From Zygaena filipendulae (taxonomy: Eukaryota; Arthropoda; Insecta; Lepidoptera; Zygaenidae), in NCBI GenBank assembly GCA_907165275.2, contig OU015653.1, forward strand, positions 5,424,001 through 5,488,000: a stretch of 64,000 nucleotides of DNA. The letters are read 5' to 3'. The notes below the pieces were generated by a model. That model did not search any database, was not told the DNA's origin, and saw nothing but the letters and a program-made list of their open reading frames with translations. Of this stretch, positions 12,101-20,067 are shown piece by piece; positions within the stretch are counted from its first letter, which is position 1; each line of letters begins with the position of its first letter. The position numbers and the translations under genes are program-made.

Positions 12101-12695
12101 GAAATTACCGCGGATGAAATCGCGGGGACAGCTAGTAATACATAAGTAAAACCATGAAACTTCTCTTTCGGCAACTTGTTTATAGTTAGTTGCCCTATAT
12201 CGATCGTTATTACGTCGCAGTTGCTCCAAATCCAGCGATGTTGCGAATATTCGCATCCGCAAATGCGGAGCTTCATCCGCATCCGCATTATCAATGCGGA
12301 TGTTCATGCGGATGCGAATGAAAATTAGTAAGTGAAGTTAAAAAAAAAATAGGAGCATTATTATCAATACTAATTTCCATCAATAAAAAAGGTTAATATT
12401 TACTTTATCATTGTTTTAAAAAATCGGCATTCGCAACATCCCTGCTCCAAATTGCTCTATTTTAAAACTGCATAAATTCAGCGTGCAATATTAATATATT
12501 TTTTTACTATTATTTTTCAGACATCCTATCATCAAGAAACTTCACAAACTTATATCAAGTGACAAAGAATTGGCCAATATGGTAACCCAGCAACTATTTG
12601 CGAATGCAATGGTTACTGCAGGCCTAATAATGGATCCTAGAAATTTAATAACACATATAAATGACCTTTTAGTTAAAGCTTTAGACAAGCATTAA
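182..12695 (+). CDS. Trap1: Trap1, mitochondrial HSP90-family chaperone (13 exons, complete)
   Basis: HSP90 paralogue of the mitochondrial matrix: an ATP-driven chaperone controlling client folding and respiration. Coding exons read by eye: 182-302, 481-623, 970-1128, 3128-3363, 4095-4204, 4711-4784, 4868-5144, 5481-5550, 5659-5806, 8560-8687, 9243-9430, 9994-10225, 12521-12695. All junctions are GT-AG and keep phase, giving 686 aa; the human protein is about 704. The N-terminus ([16 protein letters not shown]) is arginine-rich and lacks acids, as expected for a matrix presequence. GHKL ATPase motifs are present: [12 protein letters not shown] (from residue 93), DTGIGM (142), [16 protein letters not shown] (184). 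The middle domain starts near WLMEPKEV (about 284) and includes NLSREL; the C-terminus ends LLVKALDKH, as in TRAP1. The cytosolic HSP90 charged linker and MEEVD tail are absent. Introns are full of repeats. Confidence 0.95.
1717..2316 (-). mobile_element. 5'-truncated jockey/CR1-like LINE fragment with 12-bp target duplication
   Basis: 600 bp inserted in the MITE at 1353-2579. The 12-mer CAGTTCAACCTT flanks it on both sides (1705-1716 and 2317-2328), while the intact MITE copy at 38841-39473 has it once. This is a target-site duplication. The insert is on the minus strand, with its 3' end near 1717. It carries only the extreme C-terminus of a LINE polyprotein (see 2014-2316). Confidence 0.85.
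2014..2316 (-). pseudogene. LINE ORF2 C-terminal remnant (zinc-knuckle-like tail)
   Basis: The minus-strand reading frame contains [15 protein letters not shown], then [14 protein letters not shown] and SLMDNLP. This is the layout of the region after the reverse transcriptase in jockey-like LINEs (LRLGH, a Cys-x-Cys-Gly pair, then H..F.C). No reverse transcriptase or endonuclease domain is present. The longer open frame that begins further right at 2445 runs through MITE sequence, so its N-terminal ~43 residues are not part of the LINE protein. Confidence 0.8.
3393..3560 (-). mobile_element. Fragment of a tRNA-derived SINE
   Basis: In Trap1 intron 4. The stretch with CCCCAAACTAAG, AGAGCTTGTATTA and ATGGGTATCGAAC parallels the body of the SINE at 5180-5415, but the tRNA-like head is missing. 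Confidence 0.5.
3671..3930 (+). repeat. ACTAGCTGT..CCCGCG dispersed lepidopteran repeat
   Basis: Starts ACTAGCTGTCCCCCGCG, continues through TTCATCCGCGGTAATTTCGG, CCGCGGGAATTCCGG, a GTTCAGTAGTTTCGGAG block and the palindromic CACGTGACACGTG, and ends in TATATATTA. This is a LINE- or SINE-tail repeat seen across moths and butterflies; near-identical copies lie at 6793-7015, 11881-12136 and 33612-33840. Confidence 0.75.
4236..4480 (+). repeat. ACCGACTTCCAAAAAAGGAGG dispersed repeat
   Basis: In Trap1 intron 5. It begins CCGACTTCCAAAAAAGGAGG and includes GATTCTGATGATGGGATCATGG. An opposite-orientation relative lies at 20618-20850 in an Nrt intron. I recognise this only as a common lepidopteran interspersed repeat, without a firm class. 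Confidence 0.6.
5180..5415 (-). mobile_element. tRNA-derived SINE
   Basis: In Trap1 intron 7. On the minus strand the right end gives a tRNA-like head with an A-box-like CAGTTGGTCTAGTAACG and a B box GTGGGTTCGATTCTT about 35 bases apart, followed by a non-tRNA body. The stem pairing is too poor for a functional tRNA. The order head, body, tail is typical of a polymerase III SINE. Confidence 0.6.
6689..6770 (-). mobile_element. Fragment of a SINE (same family as 55372-55632)
   Basis: The AATAATAATAAT tract, ACACAAAGATCTACTTGATCCC and GCTATAAGCTT match the tail side of the SINE copies at 43722 and 55372. The tRNA-like head is absent. The sequence to its left (about 6330-6660, fairly GC-rich) looks repetitive but I could not assign it. 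Confidence 0.6.
6793..7015 (-). repeat. CCCGCG dispersed repeat, reverse orientation
   Basis: Reverse complement of the family at 3671-3930. It begins at an ATCACGTGTCACG block and ends GGGGGACAGCTAGT. It sits in Trap1 intron 9, immediately beside a mariner remnant. Confidence 0.75.
7060..7531 (-). pseudogene. mariner-family transposase relic
   Basis: Two minus-strand open segments belong to one broken transposase in Trap1 intron 9. At 7289-7531 the translation starts [21 protein letters not shown] and continues into [15 protein letters not shown], the paired helix-turn-helix DNA-binding region. At 7060-7257 there is [18 protein letters not shown], then [23 protein letters not shown], part of the catalytic core. 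Frame breaks separate them and the C-terminus is missing. The expected aspartate of the FSDEK-type motif is not seen in this copy. It is inactive. Confidence 0.8.
7787..7912. repeat. Short inverted-repeat element
   Basis: The left arm (AAAACGAACCATTTTTATCC) and right arm (GGATAAAATGGTTTTGTGGA) are imperfect inverted copies. The flanks ACAACACGTGCA and GACGAGTTGTA extend the pairing. The centre holds GCCCGAGCCGAGGGCGAGGGC. It looks like a small MITE or hairpin. Confidence 0.5.
9504..9548. repeat. ATGT microsatellite
   Basis: Tandem TATG/ATGT tetranucleotides with a few interruptions, in Trap1 intron 11 just downstream of exon 11. Confidence 0.85.
10355..10692 (+). mobile_element. MITE with ACAACGTGTTAAT terminal inverted repeats
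   Basis: Left end ATACAACGTGTTAATAAATT and right end AATTCATTAACACGTTGTAT are inverted repeats of about 20 bp. The interior, including TTTGGAGGTCACCTATCTAC and GCTGCGGGCGGCG, recurs in reverse orientation at 60631-60980. It lies in Trap1 intron 12. Confidence 0.75.
10741..10988 (+). mobile_element. MITE of the TGACGTCA-bearing family (copy 1, diverged)
   Basis: Contains GACACGTATTTTTCCTTTTT, TTGAGTTGAA, ATGACGTCAT and, at its right end, GTGACGGACTAAATAGAATT. The same order occurs in copies at 23082, 46645, 55136 and 60180. The start is less well preserved here. Confidence 0.65.
11745..11830 (+). mobile_element. Terminal fragment of the TAGGGTACTTGCATGAA element
   Basis: TTAGGGTACTACTTGCATGA followed by TTTCAGTCTATTTTAAAGAT matches the left terminus of the intact element at 38841-39473. 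The rest is missing. Confidence 0.6.
11881..12136 (-). repeat. CCCGCG dispersed repeat, reverse orientation
   Basis: Reverse-complement copy running from ATACATAAATCACGTGTCAC to GGGGACAGCTAGT. It resembles the copies at 3671 and 33612. It lies in Trap1 intron 12. Confidence 0.75.
12228..12448. mobile_element. Inverted-repeat element rich in GCGGATGC
   Basis: Begins GCGATGTTGCGAATATTCGC and ends CATTCGCAACATCCC, giving short terminal inverted repeats (GATGTTGCGAAT). The left part holds repeated GCATCCGCA/TGCGGATGC blocks that pair with each other. It lies about 70 bp upstream of the last Trap1 exon. Confidence 0.6.
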
Positions 12696-12726
12696 ATTTA
12701 TCAATTTTTAATATATGACGCTTCAA

Positions 12727-12846
12727 AGCGCTCTTCGGTTTCGCGCGCGAAGCCGCGAAACACCCGCTAACTATAAGTGTGGTATCATGGTTCGCGGGTG
12801 TTTCGTGGCTGTTTCGCGGCTTCGCGCGCGAATGTGGAGCGCGCTA
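12727..12846. repeat. GC-rich inverted repeat just after the Trap1 stop codon
   Basis: The left arm GTTTCGCGCGCGAAGCCGCG and the continuing AAACACCCGC pair with the right arm GCGGGTGTTTC and CGCGGCTTCGCGCGCGAA, around a centre of roughly 20 bases. AGCGC/GCGCT closes the outside. It begins about 31 bp past the stop, so it probably lies in the Trap1 3' UTR. Confidence 0.7.
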
Positions 12847-12983
12847 AGAAAAAGAAATATACGTATTTTTTTTACTCCCTCCGACGTCATGAGCTCAGCT
12901 CAGATTTCTTCTGAGGCTCAGATTAACTAGACCACAGATATAATACTACGGACTAGACTTATTGACAAAATTTTTCTCTAATG

Positions 12984-13121
12984 CTACTGCTCCACCTGCG
13001 TGTTAACGCGTAAATTAGTGCGCTAATTTAGATGTGACCAACATTTTAACGCGTTAACTTACTAACATTACCACGTTAGACGTTAACATCAACGTTAACG
13101 TTAACGCAGGTGGAGCAGTAG
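12984..13121. mobile_element. 138-bp MITE with CTACTGCTCCACCTGCG termini
   Basis: Left end CTACTGCTCCACCTGCG and right end CGCAGGTGGAGCAGTAG are perfect inverted repeats. GTTAACG extends them inward and the interior keeps several GTTAAC motifs. No target duplication is clear. Confidence 0.7.
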
Positions 13122-14369
13122 TAACCTAACTTAAATTTGAGGGTAGTATTTAAATAAAATATTTGTGACTTTGTGTGATAGCTTAAAATACACAGTGATG
13201 TTACTGACTATTTAAAAAAAAAACAAATTTTACCTGATTTTGACGATTTTTTGTTTCGACGAATCCGTGTCTACCTCGGAAAATAGAAAAAAAAAATTCA
13301 GCGTCGTGGTTATTTTTTTTTTTTTCAAAAAGAATAAGACGATGGATATTAGTGCGCCCGTTGTGGTTGTAAATGGGTATCTTCGTCTGCGTCTTCGTAT
13401 TCCACGCCACGGGGAAAAAGTAGGCAGGTTTGCTAAACATGGTGATTGGTGGCAACTGGCATAGAGATTTTTTTGTCGTTGAAGTTTACCGCTTTCGGGG
13501 AAGGCAAAGGATACTTAGTCCATACAACTAATTCAGTTGTTTTTTTCTTTTACTGAAGCTATTTAATCGAAATGGAGTTGAACCTAATAGGACCCTCTGT
13601 GGGTAGTTGTATAATAAACCGACAGCCTGCTGACGAACTCTCCATTTCATCTTATTTCACTGTTTCCGCACACTATTCATCACTAATGGCTCACTATTAT
13701 GCAAAATCCACTGTATTTATATAATATTAATCACGAATTATTAATTACGTTTATTTTAAGAATTATGAAATATCGACAAAAGTCCACATCGATAAAGTTA
13801 TTCAAAATAATTTGGCGGGAACCAAAAGTGTCGGTTCCATCATTTTCATATCAAATGAATGTGGTGAATCAGGTGAATGGGTGAAAAAAAAAATACTGCA
13901 TAAATACATTTAATTTTTATTGAACCGGATTCTCGCTAGCAAGTAGAATTAATGATGGTTGCTGAAGTTGGTAGTGGGTATGTTCCGTTTTATACTAGTA
14001 TCACTGGCCCAGTGTTCGCAGTGTGTTGAAATTCATTCCGAATAACTTGTTTGCTGTAATATCCGTTGTAGGCGGTATGACGTCATAATCGTCGCCTTTT
14101 TATCCACCTCGGGCCAATGATTGGTTGGAATAATAATAAAATTCATTTATTCAGATGCATTTTTGTCCAATATTGTTAATAAAATTGTGCTTAAAACTAT
14201 GTTAGTATAAGTAATTTTTGTTAGTTGCCGGTGCGTGCAATGACATCCAGTGTCTTTTATAGCACACCGGAAATTTATAGTTTAATAATTCATAGTAGCG
14301 ATTGTTGCAAAAAAAAAACAATTGACTGAATGATTGTCGATTTAGTAGTTCCTAACCATCATTATTCGA

Positions 14370-14605
14370 ATCACAATCGACGAACTACTAACTACGATTA
14401 CTAATTTGTAAGCACTAACTGCGACGCGTGCGTGTCATGTTGCGTCGATTGTTTGAACTGCTTATGTAGTATTATAGTAATAACAATCGACGAACTACTA
14501 AGTATTGACTACTAATTTGTAAGTACCAACTTTGACGGCCGGAGCGCGCGAGCGGTTTGTGCCATGTAGCGTCGATTGTTTGAACTACTTATTTAGTAGT
14601 ATAGT
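14370..14605 (+). repeat. Two-copy tandem repeat, about 110-bp unit
   Basis: CAATCGACGAACTACTAA recurs at 14374 and 14484. Each unit continues with GATTACTAATTTGTAAG or GACTACTAATTTGTAAG and closes with GCGTCGATTGTTTGAACT. Because CAATCGACG and CGTCGATTG are inverse, each unit can also fold. Confidence 0.75.
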
Positions 14606-15435
14606 ATTATAATAGGTGCACTGCGCTACAAATTAGTAGTTAAACTTTATCGAATAACATCAGTTGTTATCGATTTTTAACTACTAAACTCAACAATCTA
14701 CTAATTCGATAACTTTTAGTAATAATCGCCCATCGCTAGTCTATAGCGTGTTATTGACCCGGTGTGCGTTCCGTGGGTTTGGGCGTAGTTGTTCGGTTAA
14801 AATTTCACTCGTTTGAGTTGCAACCAAGCTACGGAACGATCGAGTTGTTTTTATAACTGTGAAAAGTTACAGCCAAAAGTTTCGGTGAAGCATCGAAATG
14901 CATCTCACCAATGCATTTCAATGTAAAATAACTTTAGAAGAAGAAAAATACCACTGAATTGGCTGTATGGTCTTAACTTCCTTTGCCTTCCCCATTGGGG
15001 TAAATTTAACAAAAAAAATCTGTGAACTGAAAAGTATGTTCTATTGTTCTCTTATTCGTCTGTCGTAGATGGTTCATTCTCCGTCTACGTCGTCTGTGGA
15101 CTGTGACCTATGTCTAGTTAATTTGTGTCTGTGACTAAAAAACAAATATGGCGGTAGAGCAGCTTGGTGTTACTGGGTTTTAACGGATATTTGTTTTTTT
15201 TTAAATTTCAGTAAGTAAATATAAAAATATAAAAGAATTTACCTGGAATTAAAATTGCTTAATACAATTCCGTTAATTAGAACAAAGCTTTAAAACAAAT
15301 CTAATAAAGTAAGTGATGGTAATAACGACCATATATTAAACAATTTTGTGCAACGCTCCAAGGAGATTACATACTGGATTATTCTTATTATTATATTTTA
15401 TTATATTCCTTGTGTTTTACAACCTTGTTTTAGCG

Positions 15436-18400
15436 ATGAGTACAGCTGTATCAACCGAAAATGAGGAGGAGATCAAAAGTAATGTCATGGACAAAAAACA
15501 AATTGAAGCTGAAGAAAGGGAAATAATGCTTAATATTGATCAAGAGAACACAAATGCAGTTGCTGAGATTAACTCACATGGGGATGGGCCTGTGAAAGCT
15601 GCGCTTTTGGGTGAAGTGACAGAGCAGGGCCGAGAAGTAAAACCAAAGTTTATTCCTATAGGTGCCATAAAGATGCCAGGATTCTTTACCAGGAGTTCAG
15701 AGAAAGAAAAGAATAAAGTAGGCTTGTTTTAGTGATTTAACTTAATACGTAATCATTAGCCGTTTTATTTGTGTCCTGAATTATTATTTTTCTTTAGGAT
15801 GAAGATGGAGCCATTGAGGAAATTATTGAAAACGAAAAGACTGATGAATCTATAAAACCAAAACAAAACTGTTTCCAATTTTTCAACACTTTTGCTTTCA
15901 CAAAATTTAATCCAAAAGGTAAACCAGTACCCTATTGTTTTATACTTATCAAATAATTATTAGCTTGGAGGGTGTGTTCTTTGTATGACGTAAGAAAGGA
16001 TTTTCTGAAATTCTACCACTAAAGGTCACCCCCTTAGAAAAAAAAACGGGCAAAGTTTGTGTAGAACAATTCCACGGGAACTCTGAAATTATCACAAGTG
16101 AAACCATGCGGGCCGGCTAGTTTGTATAAATTACTTGTATCACTGTTGAAAACATTGCTCAAATTCTAATCAAATAATGTTGATGCTCCCTTAACAGTAG
16201 AGAAAAGCAATGACAATGGAAGTGGAAGAAAATTATTTAATATTAAATACCCAAAGATATTCCAAAGAGAAAATGCAAAAACTGCAGAGGCTGCCTTAGC
16301 TTCCATGGAAACACTGGAAGAGAAAAATGTATCAGCTACTGATGGAATGGAGAATGTTAAGTTACAAGTTGGTGTAAGTTATTTGATTAATATTGATTGA
16401 TAGATTTTGGGCCAATTTTTGTATCCTAAAATATTAGAACTATTCTAAAAAGTTAAAAAAAATGGAACACATTTGGACTGGATTATCCGACTAATCAATA
16501 TGACCAGAGCTAAATGTGCTAATTTCAAGTTAACTCGAGTTGAATTCTCCCTCATTTAAATTATCCTTCAGTTGAGAGTTGAATTCACTCAATCGTTTTA
16601 ATGATTACTTAATTTTAAGAAAAGATTTTAAAAACAAAACTACCACACTCACGGCCGCACTCAGAGTCGACTTTAATGATTACTTAGTTAAGTATAGATT
16701 TTTAAAACAAAATTGCCGCAATCAGAGATGTTCAGTAAATTTATGTTGATTGGCATTTAATGAGATGTAACTTAATTAGTTAAATGCCAATTAACATTAA
16801 TTTAATTAACTTGTCTGATTGCGGCAGTTTTATTTTAAAAATCTATACTTAACTAAGTAATCATTAAAGTCGACTCTGAGTGCGGCGGTAAGAGTTGTTT
16901 ATTAAATTGATGTTAATTGGCATTAAACTAACTTCTGTACTCAGACTGCACACTTTGAGTGCAGTAGTTTTGTTTTAAAATGTTTACTTAAAATTAGGTA
17001 ATCATTAAAACAAAACAACTGAGTGCAGATGTAAGGCATTAACTCATATAGGTATGTTGTTTATTAAAACATTTACATTTTACAGGATACAGTGGACCCT
17101 AAAGTTACCAAACTTCCATTAAAAGAAAGGATCAGACAAAGAAAATTTATCATTGGTAAGTTCTATATCTCATCCCATAATAATATAATGGGTGTGTACA
17201 GATTATATAACATGTTTCAGATAATGTGGACACTGAATGTTATAATAACATGTTATATAACTTAGTCATGTTAATTTTTTGTTTTTCTTTCTTGTTTGTT
17301 GTTTAAAAGTACAACAGTCGCAGCTAGTAAAACATCCTCTCAGTGACAACATTGTGGGCAGCACTGATGCACGAGAAACGACTATGGTTATATAACATTG
17401 TTAAATTGCATTGTTATTCTGATTTTAAGAGAAAAAAACGTAAAATGTCTTAGCAACTACGAGTTTAAAAATTTTTGTATAGTATGGATAACAAAGTTTG
17501 ATTATGAGCAAATGGAAGAGTTACTTCAGGTAGTGAGATAGAGGGGAGGAGATAGTCTCTTCATTTCATGACGATTGGTTGAGAGGTAGGGGCGTGAGGG
17601 CGAAGCAAATAAATGAATAAACTCATATTTGCATTTGCATTTACATGCTCATAGGTACAATCTCTCTGCACATGCGCACACACAACACATACGGCCGCAC
17701 TCAGAGTCGACTTTAATGATTACTTAGTTAAGTATAGATTTTTAAAACAAAATTGCCGCAATCAGAGACGTTCAGTAAATTAATGTTGGTTGGCATTTAA
17801 TGAGATGTAACTTAATTAGTTAAATGCCAATTAACATAAATTTATTAAACTTGTCTGATTGCGGCAGTTTTGTTTTAAAAATCTATACTTAACTAAGTAA
17901 TCATTAAAGTCGACTCTGAGTGCGGCGGATAATACATAAAATGCAACATCGTAGTATTACCACCGTCAGGATTAAATACTTTGTTTTTCTGGTTGGGGCA
18001 AGCAACCTACCTAACTTAGTCAAGTCAGTTTGGTGATGTAAACACCTCGTCCTGATTTCGAGTTTCGACCAACGCAATTATCTGTATATACCCACACATT
18101 ATTTTTGTTGAAACATTATTTTATTTAATGTTTGTATTTTATAATAATAATAATAAAATTATTTATTGCCATCAAAAAGGTGTACAAAAATAATAAAAAT
18201 TAAACTTAGCCAATTATTATAGGCAAAAGGAAGTGATTCATCGTGAGCTGCTCGCAACCTATGGGTCCCGAGCAGCGCTGGTTTTCAATCTCTCCCCTCT
18301 GGAGTACAGAGGGCTCATGCAATTCAGAACTAATTTGTTGAAATGCCAACATTAACTATGAGGATTAAAATTATTATTAGATATAGATAAAATGCAACAT

Positions 18401-20035
18401 CGTAGTATTACCACCGTCAGGATTAAATACTTTGTTTTTCTGGTTGGGGCAAGCAACCTACCTAACTTAGTCAAGTCAGTTTGGTGATGTAAACACCTCG
18501 TCCTGATTTCGAGTTTCGACCAACGCAATTATCTGTATATACCCACACATTATTTTTGTTGAAACATTATTTTATTTAATGTTTGTATTTTATAATAATA
18601 ATAATAAAATTATTTATTGCCATCAAAAAGGTGTACAAAAATAATAAAAATTAAACTTAGCCAATTATTATAGGCAAAAGGAAGTGATTCATCGTGAGCT
18701 GCTCGCAACCTATGGGTCCCGAGCAGCGCTGGTTTTCAATCTCTCCCCTCTGGAGTACAGAGGGCTCATGCAATTCAGAACTAATTTGTTGAAATGCCAA
18801 CATTAACTATGAGGATTAAAATTATTATAATATATAAAGCTGGATTGCCACTCACTCATTGACATAATTGTTCTCCCAGAAGGAGCATCTCTAGGTTGAT
18901 ATAATGTAAGGAACATGTAGAAGGGACGTTTCGGTGATTATGGGAAAACCTCGACATCTTCGATTCCTGCTTCTCATCAGGTAGTGAGTCGACTGCCCGC
19001 CGAAACTATCCATCGAAAGAGAAAACGTTTCTAACTAAATTTCATCCACACCTTGGGCAAATTTCAATAGTGTAACTTTTTTTTCAAAATGGCGGAAAAA
19101 AACATGGCCGCCGAACAAAATTCAAACTCGATTATCTCCGAAACTAAAAGAGTCAGGTGGGGGGTGCTCAAACAAATGTCATAGAGGTCAATGGGGGGCA
19201 ACCGCCTGGCGTGGTAAAAATCCAAAATGGCGGATCCAAAATGGCGGCCGAAAAAAAAGTTGATCCGATCCGGGTGAGGTTCGCCATCCGGGGGTTTTTG
19301 GGGTCGCTGATGCCGAATATCGAATCAGTTTTTCGATTGCGTCATTTTTCAAGATGGCCGCCGAACATTAGTTGTTTGTATGGGGAAATTGTTTCGGCCC
19401 TGGCTCGGAAACTATCGGCCTTGGGTATTGAAAAAAACATTGTACAGTTGGTGGTGCACTATCTTCTTCTATTGGGATATAAATAATTCCAAGATGGCGG
19501 ACGGATTCGAAATGGCTGGCGAAAAAAAGTTGAGCATAATTGTTCTCCCAGAAGGAGCATCTCTAGGTCGATATAATGTATTTAAGATGTGGAAAGGAGG
19601 TTTCTGTGATTGTGGGAAAACCTTGACATCTTCGATTCCTGCTCCTCATCAGGTAGTGAGTTGACTGCCCGCCGAAACTATCCATCAAAAATAAAACTGT
19701 TGCTTACAAAGTTTGATCCACACCTTGGGCAAATTTCAATAGTGAAACTTTTTTTTCAAAATGGCGGAAAAAATCATGGCCGCCGAACAAAATTCAAACT
19801 CGATTATCTCCGAAACTAAAAGAGTCAGGTGGGGGGTGCTCGAACAAATAGAGGTCGATGGGGGGCAACCGGGCACAGGGCGACCAAGCCTCGCGTGCTG
19901 CTCGCAGCTCGCGCACAGGGCGAATCTAGTTATTAGATATAGATTATAAATTAAAATAAACTACAGCAACAAAGAAATAAACAAAATAATTTTGAAATTT
20001 AAAAAGAAAAGACTGTGTGCGTGCGTATTTGCAAA

Positions 20036-20067
<32 letters not shown>

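Larger units (their letters stand above)
12696..15433. other. Trap1-Nrt intergenic region
   Basis: No coding sequence is supported. It holds two inverted-repeat elements (12727-12846 and 12984-13121), a two-unit tandem repeat (14370-14605) and a piece at 14880-15010 resembling part of the element at 38841-39473. The Nrt 5' untranslated exon(s) and promoter must lie here or upstream, because the first coding exon starts at a splice acceptor; I could not place them. Confidence 0.6.

Noticed and set aside
19157..19949. Several overlapping + ORFs of 62-109 residues
   Set aside because: They lie within and between long direct repeats and have no recognisable motif.
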